In this document: positions 51,621 through 60,930 of the stretch, piece by piece
Position numbering within the stretch: position 1 is the first letter of the stretch
Layout: each line of letters begins with the position of its first letter
Assembly: GCF_019396345.1 (NCBI RefSeq)
Contig: NZ_JAHKRM010000021.1
Location: forward strand, 1-64,000
Direction: 5' to 3'
DNA length: 64,000 nucleotides
Source: Nonomuraea guangzhouensis
GTDB taxonomy: Bacteria; Actinomycetota; Actinomycetes; Streptosporangiales; Streptosporangiaceae
Program-made: the position numbers and the translations under genes
Notes under the pieces: generated by a model
What the model was told of the DNA's origin: nothing
Seen by the model: the letters and a program-made list of their open reading frames with translations, nothing else
The model's database searches: none

Positions 51621-53288
51621 GTGCACAAAGATCTCCTGCGGCTCATGCGGGCCGAGCAGTCGGTACGCCGCCATCTGGCCGTCACCTTCGCGGCGGCGAT
51701 GGCGGCCGGGCTGCTCGTGCTCGTGCAGGCGGAGCTGCTGGCCGGGGTCCTGTCGGGCCGGTTCACGGCGGTGGCGCTGGCGGGCGTGGCCGCCGTGGTG
51801 GGCGTACGCGCGCTGCTCGCGTGGACACAGGGCATCTTCGCCGGCCGTACCGCGACGGGCGTCAAGTCCGCGCTCCGGCACCGCCTGCTGGCCAGGCTGC
51901 AGGAGCTGGGCCCGGCCCGGCTGGCCGGCCACCGCTCCGGTGAGCTGGTCACGCTCACGGGCCGCGGCCTCGACGGGCTCGACGCCTACCTGACCGGCTA
52001 CCTGCCCGCGATCGCCGTCGCCGGGGTGGTGCCGGTGGCGGTGCTCGTGCGGCTGTTCGCCGCCGATCTGGCGAGCGCGGTCATCGTGCTGGTCACGCTG
52101 CCGCTGATCCCGCTGTTCGGCGCCCTCGTGGGGATGACCACCAAGGCCGTCACGGAGCAGCAGTTCCGCGCGCTGTCGCGGCTCGGCGGGCACTTCCTCG
52201 ACGTCGTACGCGGCCTGCCCACGCTGCGGGCCTTCGGCCGGGCCCGCTACCAGGCGACGGTCATCCAGCAGGTGGCCGACGCGCACCGCGCCGCCACCAT
52301 GCGCACGCTGCGGGTGGCGTTCCTGTCGTCGCTGGTGCTGGAGCTGTGCGCGTCGCTGTCGCTGGCCCTGGTGGCGGTGCCGATCGGGCTGCGGCTGCTG
52401 GGCGGGTCGCTGGACCTGACGACGGCGCTGCTGGTGCTGCTGCTGGCTCCGGAGGCTTATCTGCCGTTGCGGGCCATGGGCACCCGGTTCCACGCCTCCA
52501 TGGAGGGGGTGGCGGCGGCGGACGCGGCCTTCGCCGTCCTGGACCCTTCAGCCGACCTGGTGGACGCTTCCGTGCCACGGGAGCCGCTGGGTTCCGGGGC
52601 ACCGTCGATCCGCCTGGAGGACGTCACGGTCCGCTATCCCGGCCGCGACGACCCGGCGCTCGAACACGTCTCGCTCACCATCGAGCCCGGCGAACGCGTG
52701 GCCCTGGTCGGCGAGAGCGGCGGCGGCAAGAGCACCCTGCTGCACCTGATCCTGGGCTTCATCCAGCCGACGGAAGGCAGGGTCCTCGTCGACGGCATCG
52801 ACCTGCGGGCCCTGGACCTGGCCGCCTGGCGCGACAGGCTGGCCTTCGTCCCGCAGCGCCCGCACCTGTTCACCACCTCGGTCGCCGAGAACATCCGTCT
52901 GGGCGCCCCGTCCGCCTCCCCGGAGCAGGTGAGGCAGGCCGCCACCGCCGCCCATGCGGCCGACTTCATCCGGTCCCTGCCCGACGGGTACGACACGGCG
53001 GTAGGCGAACGCGGCGCGAACCTGTCGGCCGGCCAGCGGCAACGCGTGGCCCTGGCCCGCGCCTTCTGCCGCCCGGACACCTCGGTCCTGCTGCTGGACG
53101 AGCCCACGGCCCGGCTCGACGGCCGCAGCGAGGCGGCCGTGGTGGCGGCCACCGCGGACCTGGCCCGGGACCGTACCGCGATCATCGTGGCGCACCGGCC
53201 CGCCATGATCGACCTGGCCGACCGGGTCGTCCGTGTCCACGAGGGTCGAGTGATCTCCGACCGCTCCGTCGCGAGGGAGAACCGATGA
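51621..53288 (+). CDS. cydD: Thiol reductant ABC exporter subunit CydD
   Basis: 555 aa from GTG 6 bp after cydB. Six-helix membrane domain followed by an ATPase: Walker A GESGGGKST, signature LSAGQRQRVALARAF, Walker B LLLDEPTARLD. CydDC exports cysteine and glutathione to the outer side, needed for bd oxidase assembly. Its stop overlaps cydC as ATGA. Confidence 0.92.
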   Translation: MHKDLLRLMRAEQSVRRHLAVTFAAAMAAGLLVLVQAELLAGVLSGRFTAVALAGVAAVVGVRALLAWTQGIFAGRTATGVKSALRHRLLARLQELGPARLAGHRSGELVTLTGRGLDGLDAYLTGYLPAIAVAGVVPVAVLVRLFAADLASAVIVLVTLPLIPLFGALVGMTTKAVTEQQFRALSRLGGHFLDVVRGLPTLRAFGRARYQATVIQQVADAHRAATMRTLRVAFLSSLVLELCASLSLALVAVPIGLRLLGGSLDLTTALLVLLLAPEAYLPLRAMGTRFHASMEGVAAADAAFAVLDPSADLVDASVPREPLGSGAPSIRLEDVTVRYPGRDDPALEHVSLTIEPGERVALVGESGGGKSTLLHLILGFIQPTEGRVLVDGIDLRALDLAAWRDRLAFVPQRPHLFTTSVAENIRLGAPSASPEQVRQAATAAHAADFIRSLPDGYDTAVGERGANLSAGQRQRVALARAFCRPDTSVLLLDEPTARLDGRSEAAVVAATADLARDRTAIIVAHRPAMIDLADRVVRVHEGRVISDRSVARENR

Positions 53289-55030
53289 ACCGGCGGATGG
53301 GACTCCGGCTCACCTGGGCCGTGCTGGCCGGAGCGGCGGCCGATCTGGCCGGGCTGGGCCTGATCGCGGCCGCGGCGTGGCTGATCACGCGGGCCGCCGA
53401 GCAGCCGCCGCTGGCCGCGTTGAGCGTCGCCATCGTGGCCACGAGGGCGTTCGCCACCGGCAAGGGCGTGTTCCGCTATGCCGAGCGGCTCACCGGCCAC
53501 GATGTCGCCCTGCGCGCCCAGGCCGGCACCCGCGAACGCCTCTACCAGGCCCTCATCCCGCCGCAGCGGCCCCGGCACGGCGGCGCCGACCTGCTCAGCC
53601 GGATGGTGGACGACACGGAGGCCGTACAGGACCTCCTGGTGCGCTGCCTCCTCCCCGCGACGGCCGCCGCCCTCGCGGGCCTGGCCGCCGTCGTCATCGG
53701 CCTCACCCTGCTGCCCGTCGCGGCGCTGGTCCTGGTGGCGGGGCTGGTCGTGGCGGGCGTGGCGCTGCCCGCCGGTACGGCCGCCGCCGCGCGTCGCTGG
53801 TCGGCCAGGATCGCCCCCGCCAGAGCCGCCCTCGCCGAACGGGTGGCCGACCTGGTGCACGGCTCCGCCGACCTGGCCGCGTACGGCGCCGGCGACCGCG
53901 CCCTGGCCCGCGCCCGCGCCGCCGACGAGGCCCTGGCCTCCCTGGAACGCCGCCAAGCCCGCGTCCACGCCCTCGCCCTGGCGGGCGGCACCCTGGTCCA
54001 GGGCCTGACGGTGGCGGCGATCGTGCTGCTCGCCCAGACCGCGGGGACCGACAGCGTGGCCACGGCGGTCCTCGCCCTGACCGCGCTGGTCGCCTTCGAG
54101 CCGGTGCTGCCGCTGGCGGCGGCGGGCGAACGCCTGGCGGGCATCATGGCCGCGCTCAGGCGCCTTCGCGACGTCGGCTCCACCCCACCCGCCGTCACCG
54201 AACCGGCCACCGCGTCACCCACTCCCCCGTCGCCGCTGACGGTCGAGATCGACGATCTGGTGGTACGACACGCGCCGCGCGTCCTGGGGTCGGCCGACGT
54301 GGCCGCGGATCTCGCCGACGTAGCCGCAGAGCCGGTCGGCGGACCGGAGCGGGCGGCGGTCGACGGGGTCTCGCTGACCCTGACCCCCGGCAAGCGGGTG
54401 GCCCTAGTGGGGCCGAGCGGGGCCGGGAAGAGCACCCTGCTGGCCGCGCTGATGCGCCTGGTCGAGCCCGAGTCCGGCACCATCCGCGTCAACGGCGTGG
54501 ACGTGCGGGGGCTGGCCTCGGACGACGTACGGGCCATGATGACGGGGCTCACCCAGGACCCCTACATCTTCCAGACCACCCTGAGCGCCAACCTGCGGCT
54601 CGCCGGTCCCGAGGCCGACGACGAGGAGCTGCGGCAGGCCGTACGGGAGGCCAGGCTCGAGGAGTGGGTCGAGCGGGCCGGGTGGGACGCCGAGCTGGGC
54701 GAGGACGGCAGGACCGTGTCCGGCGGGCAGCTGCAGCGGCTGGCCCTGGCCAGGGCGCTGCTGTACGACCCGCCCGTGCTGCTGCTCGACGAGCCGGCCG
54801 AGGCGCTGGACGAGGAGGCCGCCGACGCGCTCATGGCCGACCTGCTCGACGTGACGCACGACCGCACCACCCTGCTGGTCACCCACCGGCTCAAGGGCTT
54901 GGAGCAGGTGGACGAGATCGTGGTGCTGGAGGAGGGCCGGGTGGTGCAGCGCGGCCACCACGACGAGCTCGTCACCGAGCCGGGCTACTATCGCGACCTT
55001 TGGGAGTCAGAGGTCCTCACCAGACGATGA
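53285..55030 (+). CDS. cydC: Thiol reductant ABC exporter subunit CydC
   Basis: 581 aa, ATGA overlap with cydD. Membrane domain with many helices (LTWAVLAGAAADLAGLGLIAAAAWLI), then Walker A GPSGAGKST, signature VSGGQLQRLALARALL and Walker B LLLDEPAEALD. The linker between membrane and ATPase domains (about 300-350) is long, Pro/Thr/Ala-rich and low complexity. Partner of CydD. Confidence 0.92.
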   Translation: MNRRMGLRLTWAVLAGAAADLAGLGLIAAAAWLITRAAEQPPLAALSVAIVATRAFATGKGVFRYAERLTGHDVALRAQAGTRERLYQALIPPQRPRHGGADLLSRMVDDTEAVQDLLVRCLLPATAAALAGLAAVVIGLTLLPVAALVLVAGLVVAGVALPAGTAAAARRWSARIAPARAALAERVADLVHGSADLAAYGAGDRALARARAADEALASLERRQARVHALALAGGTLVQGLTVAAIVLLAQTAGTDSVATAVLALTALVAFEPVLPLAAAGERLAGIMAALRRLRDVGSTPPAVTEPATASPTPPSPLTVEIDDLVVRHAPRVLGSADVAADLADVAAEPVGGPERAAVDGVSLTLTPGKRVALVGPSGAGKSTLLAALMRLVEPESGTIRVNGVDVRGLASDDVRAMMTGLTQDPYIFQTTLSANLRLAGPEADDEELRQAVREARLEEWVERAGWDAELGEDGRTVSGGQLQRLALARALLYDPPVLLLDEPAEALDEEAADALMADLLDVTHDRTTLLVTHRLKGLEQVDEIVVLEEGRVVQRGHHDELVTEPGYYRDLWESEVLTRR

Positions 55031-55031
55031 C

Positions 55032-55060
55032 CGCCTGGGGGAGCCCAGCTCCCCCGGGCG
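55032..55060. terminator. Bidirectional terminator between cydC and discoidin-domain gene
   Basis: 13-bp stem (55032-55044/55048-55060, one G-U pair) with a 3-nt loop CCA. It lies directly after cydC and 5 bp before the reverse-strand gene stop, so it can end both transcripts. Confidence 0.8.
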
Positions 55061-55064
55061 GGTG

Positions 55065-56000
55065 TCAGCGCACTTCGACCTCGACGATGCGGGTGTAGTC
55101 GTTGGCGCCGTTCGAGGCCAGCGCGACGATGCGGACGGCGTCCGCCGTGACGGGCGTGAAGTCCGAGCGGGCGCTGCCTGCGGTGTTGCCTCGCACCTGG
55201 GCGACCGTCTGCCACTGGCCGCCCGACTGGACCTGGACGTCCCAGTCGCGCAGGCCGTAGACCGAGGCCGGGTAGCGTTCGGTGTTCAGCGTGTAGAGGT
55301 CCACGCGGGAGACCTGCTTGGCACTGCCCAGCGCGATGGCCGCGGTGTCCGGCCAGGCCCTGGCGGTGGCGTCGTTCCAGCCGTTGCCTCCGGCCCAGCC
55401 GTTGGAGCCGTTGTCGCCGTCGGCGATGCTGCAGGGCGGGTAGTTGGCGTTGACGTGCTGGGAGGAGGCGGTGACCTGCCGCCGGAGCGCGAGGTTGCCG
55501 CCGTTGTCGAGTTTGTCGGGGGTCACCACCTCGACGGGCACGGCCAGGGTGCGGTCCCCGGCCTTCAGGCGTAGGCCGTACGGGCCTTCTGGGGTGTTGG
55601 GCGGGACGGCGACCAGCAGTTTCGCGCCGAGCTCGTAGCCGGGCGGCAGGTAGCTGGACAGCATCGAGCGGGAGGCGCTGAGCGGCTGGTCGATCTCCAC
55701 GGACAGGTCGGCGTACCCGGCCTTCCTGGCGTCGCTGCGCATGCCGATCTCTATCTTGGCCGGGCAGGCGGGGTCCACGCCGAGCGGGGCGATGAGCTTG
55801 TCGGCGCCCGCGATGGGGGTCAGCCGGCCGGTGCCCTTGGACTTGCCCGGTCTGACCTTGATCGAGGTGACGGAGGCGGGCTCCTGCTCGGGCGGCTGGG
55901 CGGCGGGTGAGGGGTCCTGCTTCGAGGCGACGGCGTGCGCGCCCGGCCCGGTCAGGACCGTGACGGCGGCGACGGCCAGCGCGGCGGTGAGGTGACGCAT
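55065..56000 (-). CDS. Secreted F5/8 type C (discoidin)-domain protein
   Basis: 311 aa. Signal peptide MRHLTAALAVAAVTVLTGPGAHA. The C-terminal 140 residues match the discoidin fold: NLALRRQVTASSQHVNANYPPCSIADGDNGSNGW, WPDTAAIALGSAKQVSRVDLYTLN, DWDVQVQSGGQWQTVAQVRGNTAG and an end DYTRIVEVEVR. This carbohydrate- or lipid-binding module usually sits on exported enzymes. ATG 56000 is preferred to 56006, because GGAAGGA is then at normal spacing. It follows phoD by 17 bp and is likely cotranscribed. Confidence 0.85.
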   Translation of the reverse strand: MRHLTAALAVAAVTVLTGPGAHAVASKQDPSPAAQPPEQEPASVTSIKVRPGKSKGTGRLTPIAGADKLIAPLGVDPACPAKIEIGMRSDARKAGYADLSVEIDQPLSASRSMLSSYLPPGYELGAKLLVAVPPNTPEGPYGLRLKAGDRTLAVPVEVVTPDKLDNGGNLALRRQVTASSQHVNANYPPCSIADGDNGSNGWAGGNGWNDATARAWPDTAAIALGSAKQVSRVDLYTLNTERYPASVYGLRDWDVQVQSGGQWQTVAQVRGNTAGSARSDFTPVTADAVRIVALASNGANDYTRIVEVEVR

Positions 56001-56017
56001 GATCATTCCTTCCGGGG

Positions 56018-57586
56018 TCAGAGTGCCTGCAGGCCGGGGGTGCCGTCGAGGGTCACGAGGCTGGCCCGGGTGGAGACGGGCGCGCCTGGCTTGTCGACGT
56101 ACGGGACGACCTTGAAGTCGGCCCGCCACTGACTCCGGGTGACCTCGCAGGAGACGTAACCGCGCTGGTAGCTGGAGAACCTGAGGTGCGGGTTGGTCGG
56201 ATCGCTGCCCCCGGGCGGCAGTCCGGTGGTGGCGCTGCCGTTGCCGCCGCTGCTGACCGAGGTGCCGACGAACTCCACGCCGACCGTGCGCGAGGCCGCG
56301 TCGTCGAAGTTCGCCTTGAGCTCGCCGGCCAGGTTGTAGTGGATGTCGCCGGTGAGCACCACGGGGTTGCTGACCTCGCGGTCGATCATGCCGTTGAGCA
56401 CGCGGTCCTTGGCTGCCTTGTAGCCGTCCCAGAGGTCCATGCTGAGCTTCTGGGCCGGTCCGGCGTCGTAGTCGAGCTGCATCATGGCGATCTGCTGGGC
56501 CAGCACGTTCCACTTGGCGCGGGACTCGCCCAGACCGTCGAGCAGCCACTTCTCCTGCTCGGCGCCGAGCATCTGCCTGGCCGGGTCGAGCCGGTCGGCG
56601 CAGTCGACCTGCTGCCCGTCGCCGCAGACCTGGTCGTCGCGGTACTGCCGGGTGTCGAGCACGTTGAACTCGGCCAGGTCGCCGAAGGTGAACCTGCGGT
56701 AGATCCGGGCGTCGGGGCCCTGCACGGCGGGCACCCGGATGGGCAGGTTCTCCCAGTAGGCCCGGAAGGCGTTGGCGCGGATCACCAGGTAGTCCTGCTC
56801 GGTCACCTCGCCGCCGGGGCCGTACTTCCCCGCCCAGTTGTCGAGCACCTCGTGGTCGTCCCAGGTGACGATCCACGGCGCGCGCTGGTGCGCGGCCTGC
56901 AGGTCGGGGTCGCTCTTGTAGAGGCCGTACTGGATGCGGAAGCGGTCGAGGGTGTCGCACTGCACCCGGTACTGCTCCGGCACGGGGGTGTTGCGCATGC
57001 CGCCGGTGGGCACGATGCCGTACTCGTAGATGTAGTCGCCGAGGTGGAAGACCACGTCGGGCTCCTCCTCCGCGAGGTGGCGGTAGGCGCTGTAGTAGCC
57101 GTCCTGCCACAGGGCGCACGAGGCGAAGGCCAGTTTCAGGGCGTCGGGCCTGCTCCTGAGTGCCGGGGCGGTCTTGGTCCGGCCGACCGGGCTGATCTGG
57201 CCGCCCGTACGGAAGCGGTAGAAGTACTCGCGGCCGGGCCGTAACCCCGTGGCGTCCACGTGGACCGAGTGCCCGTACTCGGGGGTGGCCCACGCGGAGC
57301 CGTGGCCGGCGCGGCGCGTGAACGCCTCGTCCTCCGCGATCTCCCAATCGACCTTGATCCTGCCGTACGGCATGCCGCCGAGCGGCTCCATCGGCTTGAC
57401 GGCCAGCCGCGTCCAGAGGATCACCCGGTCGGGCAGCGGATCTCCGGACGCGACGCCGAGCTGGAAGGGGTAGTCGACCCTGGCGGTGGCCTGGGCCGTC
57501 CACGGGTCGGCCAGGTTCGTGGTGAAGGCGAGCGCGAGCGCTGAACCGCCGATCCCGAGGAAGGATCGACGTGAGGGACGGTGCAT
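56018..57586 (-). CDS. phoD: Alkaline phosphatase PhoD
   Basis: 522 aa. Twin-arginine signal HRPSRRSFLGIGGSALALAF, so exported folded. PhoD core motifs: FASCALWQDGYYSAYRHLAEEEPDVVFHLGDYIYEY, WDDHEVLDNWAGKYG, AEQEKWLLDGL and VVLTGDIHYN. An N-terminal beta-sandwich (PFQLGVASGDPLPDRVILWTRLA) is typical too. It hydrolyses phosphate mono- and diesters using Fe/Ca, releasing phosphate from the surroundings. ATG 57586 is backed by GAGGAAG. Upstream AT-rich DNA (57600-57680) may hold the promoter, but no clear phosphate-box was identified. Confidence 0.92.
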   Translation of the reverse strand: MHRPSRRSFLGIGGSALALAFTTNLADPWTAQATARVDYPFQLGVASGDPLPDRVILWTRLAVKPMEPLGGMPYGRIKVDWEIAEDEAFTRRAGHGSAWATPEYGHSVHVDATGLRPGREYFYRFRTGGQISPVGRTKTAPALRSRPDALKLAFASCALWQDGYYSAYRHLAEEEPDVVFHLGDYIYEYGIVPTGGMRNTPVPEQYRVQCDTLDRFRIQYGLYKSDPDLQAAHQRAPWIVTWDDHEVLDNWAGKYGPGGEVTEQDYLVIRANAFRAYWENLPIRVPAVQGPDARIYRRFTFGDLAEFNVLDTRQYRDDQVCGDGQQVDCADRLDPARQMLGAEQEKWLLDGLGESRAKWNVLAQQIAMMQLDYDAGPAQKLSMDLWDGYKAAKDRVLNGMIDREVSNPVVLTGDIHYNLAGELKANFDDAASRTVGVEFVGTSVSSGGNGSATTGLPPGGSDPTNPHLRFSSYQRGYVSCEVTRSQWRADFKVVPYVDKPGAPVSTRASLVTLDGTPGLQAL

Positions 57587-57726
57587 GGGCTTCCTCAGAG
57601 CTGGGGGGTCGAAAGCTCTCACTTTTTAGCAACCAGCCCAGCTCTTAACAAGACTCAAGTTAAAACTCACAGGCGATTGCGTTAAATCACCCGCACAAGC
57701 CACCAGAACGCTTCACTATTCACTCG

Positions 57727-57745
57727 ATGTATGAATCGCATGTAT
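57727..57745. promoter_or_regulatory. Direct ATGTAT repeats before the PadR/ABC operon
   Basis: ATGTAT occurs at 57727-57732 and 57740-57745, 13 bp apart, ending 10 bp before the PadR start at 57756. PadR proteins often bind ATGT elements, so this may be its own operator. Confidence 0.4.
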
Positions 57746-57755
57746 AGTCGCGATC

Positions 57756-58280
57756 ATGTCAACCGGACATGTGATGCTCGGGCTGCTCATGGAGCGGCCC
57801 AAGCACGGATATGAGCTCAAACGCGAGCACGACCAGCGCCTGCCCGGCCATAAGCCGCTGGCGTACGGCCAGGTGTACGCGACGTTGCAGCGACTGCAGC
57901 GCGACGGGTTCGCCGAGGTCGCGGAGACGGTGCAGGAGGGCGGCCCGGAGCGCACCGTGTACGCCATCACCGAGGAGGGGCTCGCCGAGCTCACCCGGTG
58001 GCTGGACGGGGTGGAGGCGCCCGCGCCGCACCTGTCCAGCGCCCTGCTGTCCCGCGTGGTGGTCGCGTCCGTGGCGGGTGGCGCTGCCGACGGCTATCTG
58101 TCGCGGCAGCGGGCCGCGCATCTGGCGCGGATGCGCGAGCTCACGGCGGAACGCTCGGCGGGCTCCCCCGCCCAGGCGCTGGCCGCCGACTACGCGCTCC
58201 AGCACCTCGACGCCGACCTGCGCTGGATCGAGACGGCCATGCTGCGGCTGGCCGACCTGAAGGAGGAACCTCTTGCTTGA
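57756..58280 (+). CDS. PadR-family transcriptional regulator
   Basis: 174 aa, the longer PadR type with a helical C-terminal part. Winged helix: LGLLMERPKHGYELKREHDQRLP, YGQVYATLQRLQRDGFAEV, GPERTVYAITEEGLAELTRWL. The C-terminal coiled-coil-like region (RQRAAHLARMRELTAERS) forms the dimer. It overlaps the ABC ATPase gene by 8 bp, so it likely regulates the exporter in response to an imported or made compound. Confidence 0.9.
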   Translation: MSTGHVMLGLLMERPKHGYELKREHDQRLPGHKPLAYGQVYATLQRLQRDGFAEVAETVQEGGPERTVYAITEEGLAELTRWLDGVEAPAPHLSSALLSRVVVASVAGGAADGYLSRQRAAHLARMRELTAERSAGSPAQALAADYALQHLDADLRWIETAMLRLADLKEEPLA

Positions 58281-58938
58281 GGCACGCGCACTGCGCAAGA
58301 CCTTCGCCCGCACCGTCGCCTTGGACGGTGTGTCGCTGGAGATCGGCGCGGGCGAGATCGTCGCGATCACCGGGCCGAGCGGCTCGGGCAAGTCCACCCT
58401 GCTGCACTGCCTGGCCGGGATCATCCGCCCGGAGTCGGGCGAGGTCCTGTTCGACGGCAGCCGGATCGACACGCTCGGCGAGGCCGATCGTACGGATCTA
58501 CGCAGGCGGAGTTTCGGGGTCGTCTTCCAGTTCGGCCAGCTCGTCCCTGAGCTGACGGCGGCGGAGAACGTGGCGCTGCCGCTGCTGTTCGACCGGCACG
58601 GGCGTCAGGAGTCCCTGCGCACCGCTCACTCCTGGCTGGAACGCCTGGAGGTGGCCGAGTGCGGCGACCAGCGGCCCGGCGGGCTGTCCGGGGGGCAGTT
58701 ACAGCGTGTCGCCGTGGCCCGTGCGCTGGTCACCGGTCCTCGTGTGGTGTTCGCCGACGAGCCGACGGGGGCGCTCGATTCGCTGGCGGGTGAGCGGGTG
58801 ATGGACGTGCTCAGCCGTGCGGCCCGGGCTGACGGCATGACCTTGGTGATCGTCACGCATGACAACCGGGTGGCCGCGTACGCCGACCGGGAGATCGCGT
58901 TGCGGGACGGCGCGCTCGCGGCGGAGGTGGCCGCGTGA
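58273..58938 (+). CDS. ABC transporter ATP-binding protein (MacB/LolD-like)
   Basis: 221 aa. Walker A GPSGSGKST, Q-loop VFQFGQLVPELTAAENV, signature LSGGQLQRVAVARAL, Walker B VVFADEPTGALD. TTG start with GGAGG upstream. The short, single-domain type pairs with FtsX-like permeases. Partner permease starts via a GTGA overlap at the 3' end. Confidence 0.92.
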   Translation: MLEARALRKTFARTVALDGVSLEIGAGEIVAITGPSGSGKSTLLHCLAGIIRPESGEVLFDGSRIDTLGEADRTDLRRRSFGVVFQFGQLVPELTAAENVALPLLFDRHGRQESLRTAHSWLERLEVAECGDQRPGGLSGGQLQRVAVARALVTGPRVVFADEPTGALDSLAGERVMDVLSRAARADGMTLVIVTHDNRVAAYADREIALRDGALAAEVAA

Positions 58939-60272
58939 TCGCGGTGATGCGCATGCTCGCCAGGGGTGGGTCGCGGCGCGAGCGGGTCCGGGGGCGCCTC
59001 ATGGCCGCGGGGGCGGCGCTCGCGACCTTCCTCCTCTGCGTCGCGGTGAATCTGCTCCAGGCGCGGGACGCGCGCATCGACGCCTTCTTCAGCAGCGATG
59101 GGCGCGCCCTCACCTCGCTGGGGTTGGCCCTGCTGATCCTCCCGGCGATGGCCTTCCTCTACCAGGTGAGCCGGCTGGCCGGCGCCACCAGGGAACGGCG
59201 GCTGGCCGCCCTTCGACTGGCCGGGGCCACGCCGCGCCACGTGCGCCTGCTCGGGGCGTACGAGGGCGGGTGGCAGGCGGCACTGGGCGGGCTGATCGGC
59301 ATCGCGGTGTACCTGATGATCGACCTGGCACTGTCGTGGCCGCTGCCGCTGACCCGCCCTCTCCTGATGCCGGCGATCCTTGTCGCAGTGACGCTCAGCG
59401 GCACGTTCTCAGGATTGAAGGCGGGACGGCACGTGGTGTCCTCTCCGCTGGGCGTGGTCCGGCGGGCGCAGCCGACCGGCCCGAGGGTGCTCGACCTGGT
59501 GCTGGTCACGGCGGGGGTAGGGGCGCTCGCTATCCCCGCGACCGTCAACGGCCGAACCTTCATCAGCAGTTATGTCGGGCCGATCGGGTCGTACGGCGTG
59601 GCCCTGATCATGGCCATCGGCATGGTACTCCTGCTGTTCGGCCTGGTCCTCGCCACCGCTTGGCTGATCAGGGCAGCCGCACGGTGGGTGGGGCGGCGCG
59701 CGCGGGCGGCCGAGACCCTGCTCGCGGCCCGGCTCGTGGAAGCCGACCCACGGGGCTGGGCCCGCGCACTGTCAGTGGTGGGGCTGACTGTGTTCTTCGG
59801 CTCCATGGAGGGCGCCCAACAGGGGATCATCTTCTCGCATGGCGCCGACGAGGTCCCTGCTTACTTCATGACGGCCTACCTGCTGATAGACATCGCCCTG
59901 CTGATCGCGCTGGCCACATCGGCCGCCGCCCTCGTCGTGCATCAGGCGGAGGCGTTGCTGGATCACCGGCGGTCGTTCGCCGCGCTGGCTGCCGCCGGCG
60001 CGCCCGTGCCCGCCTTGGGCCGGGTCCTCATCCGCCAGGCGCTCACCACGTCGATCCCGGTGTGCCTGGTCGCCGCCCTCGCCGGGGTGGGCGTCGTCCT
60101 GATCCCCACCGGCGCGTACGCCTTCCAGGAACTGCCGAAAGCGCTCATCTGGGGGGCGGTCCGCGTGATCCTCACGGTGCTGATCGGCGTGGTGACAGCT
60201 GTCCTGGTGGCCAGAGCCGCCCGCCCCCTCCTCCGCCGCGCCCTCGACCCGGACGAACTCCGCACCGAGTGA
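58935..60272 (+). CDS. FtsX-like ABC permease
   Basis: 445 aa from GTG. About eight membrane helices; the N-terminal soluble part is short. Motif PAMAFLYQVSRLAGATRERRLAALRLAGATPRHVRLLGAYEGGW is the FtsX_2 region, repeated in the second half (DHRRSFAALAAAGAPVPALGRVLIRQAL). Export of a peptide, lipid or antibiotic with the ATPase upstream is likely; substrate unknown. Confidence 0.85.
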   Translation: MIAVMRMLARGGSRRERVRGRLMAAGAALATFLLCVAVNLLQARDARIDAFFSSDGRALTSLGLALLILPAMAFLYQVSRLAGATRERRLAALRLAGATPRHVRLLGAYEGGWQAALGGLIGIAVYLMIDLALSWPLPLTRPLLMPAILVAVTLSGTFSGLKAGRHVVSSPLGVVRRAQPTGPRVLDLVLVTAGVGALAIPATVNGRTFISSYVGPIGSYGVALIMAIGMVLLLFGLVLATAWLIRAAARWVGRRARAAETLLAARLVEADPRGWARALSVVGLTVFFGSMEGAQQGIIFSHGADEVPAYFMTAYLLIDIALLIALATSAAALVVHQAEALLDHRRSFAALAAAGAPVPALGRVLIRQALTTSIPVCLVAALAGVGVVLIPTGAYAFQELPKALIWGAVRVILTVLIGVVTAVLVARAARPLLRRALDPDELRTE

Positions 60273-60522
60273 CGGTGTCGTGGCCGCGTTCGCCAGGGTG
60301 GGAGGTTCGCCGGGCGGTGAGGGCGTTGTGGGCGGTGTAGTAAACCGCGACCAACGCGGCCAAGCCGGTAGCGACCGCCAGAACGCGGCCGCGGACAGCG
60401 GACGCGAGCTTCTCACTCTTCGGGCCAGTCACGCCGCCGACGTGTTCCAGCCACCTTGAGGGATAGCCGGCCCGTTCACTTCGGCCATGGTCTGGAACGT
60501 GCCCCCTGCGTTCGGTCTCGGA

Positions 60523-60810
60523 TCAACTGGCTGGCAGAGTCCAGTTTCCGCCTTTGCAGGCGGGCGGGCCGAAGGTGAAACGCCGTCCACTGACCGTCTC
60601 GGCCACGATCACGTCTTCGGCTCCGTTACGCAGGCATCCTCCGGACACGACCGGAATCCGGTCCGATCCACCAGGGGGAAGCTGCCGACAGTGGTGCCGG
60701 AGTGATGTAGTTGACCCTCAGGGGTGCCGAAGATGCCGCTTCAAGCGAGCCGTTGGCCGGGATGGCGCGGAAGCTGTAGTTCTCGGCCCCGCTGAGGAGA
60801 TAGCCGGCGG
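60523..60810 (-). pseudogene. Possible frame-disrupted secreted-protein remnant
   Basis: One frame reads AGYLLSGAENYSFRAIPANG and SSAPLRVNYITP; the other frame continues VSGGCLRNGAEDVIVAETVSG and RRFTFGPPACKGGNWTLPAS before a TGA at 60523-60525. Both look like real protein (FnIII-like or extracellular-domain composition) but are out of register. No start was found. Low confidence. Confidence 0.25.
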
Positions 60811-60871
60811 TGAATCCGGGTTGTGCCCGGTGTCAAAGTGCGATTCTCTGCGCCGTCCCCTGCATAGACAT

Positions 60872-60912
60872 GAAGAACGCCCGATCGCCGTACAGGTGAC
60901 TGGGCGTTCTTC
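60872..60912 (-). terminator. Terminator of the DUF397 gene
   Basis: Perfect 11-bp stem GAAGAACGCCC/GGGCGTTCTTC, 19-nt loop, 18 bp downstream of the DUF397 stop (60931) on the reverse strand. Confidence 0.7.
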
Positions 60913-60930
60913 TTCGACTGACACCTTCGT

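Larger units (their letters stand above)
60273..60930. other. Gap between FtsX permease and DUF397 gene
   Basis: 658 bp without a clear intact gene. On the reverse strand two protein-like stretches in different frames are seen (60523-60810), followed toward the DUF397 gene by a terminator hairpin. No IS, tRNA or promoter was recognised. Confidence 0.5.

Noticed and set aside
52346..55030. Long forward frame running through cydD into cydC
   Set aside because: The part before 53285 is an antisense-like Gly/Arg frame inside cydD; the real cydC starts at the ATGA overlap.
55065..57632. Single 855-aa reverse frame joining phoD and the discoidin gene
   Set aside because: The upstream half is out of frame with phoD; two separate genes with their own signal peptides explain the DNA better.
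57600..57690. Possible PHO boxes upstream of phoD
   Set aside because: GTTAA-type elements spaced 22 bp apart do not match the GTTCACC repeats known for PhoP in streptomycetes.
60172..60432. 86-aa reverse frame beginning with a TM-like stretch
   Set aside because: Most of it is antisense to the FtsX gene end and becomes Gly/Arg low complexity. Not strong enough to list as a gene.
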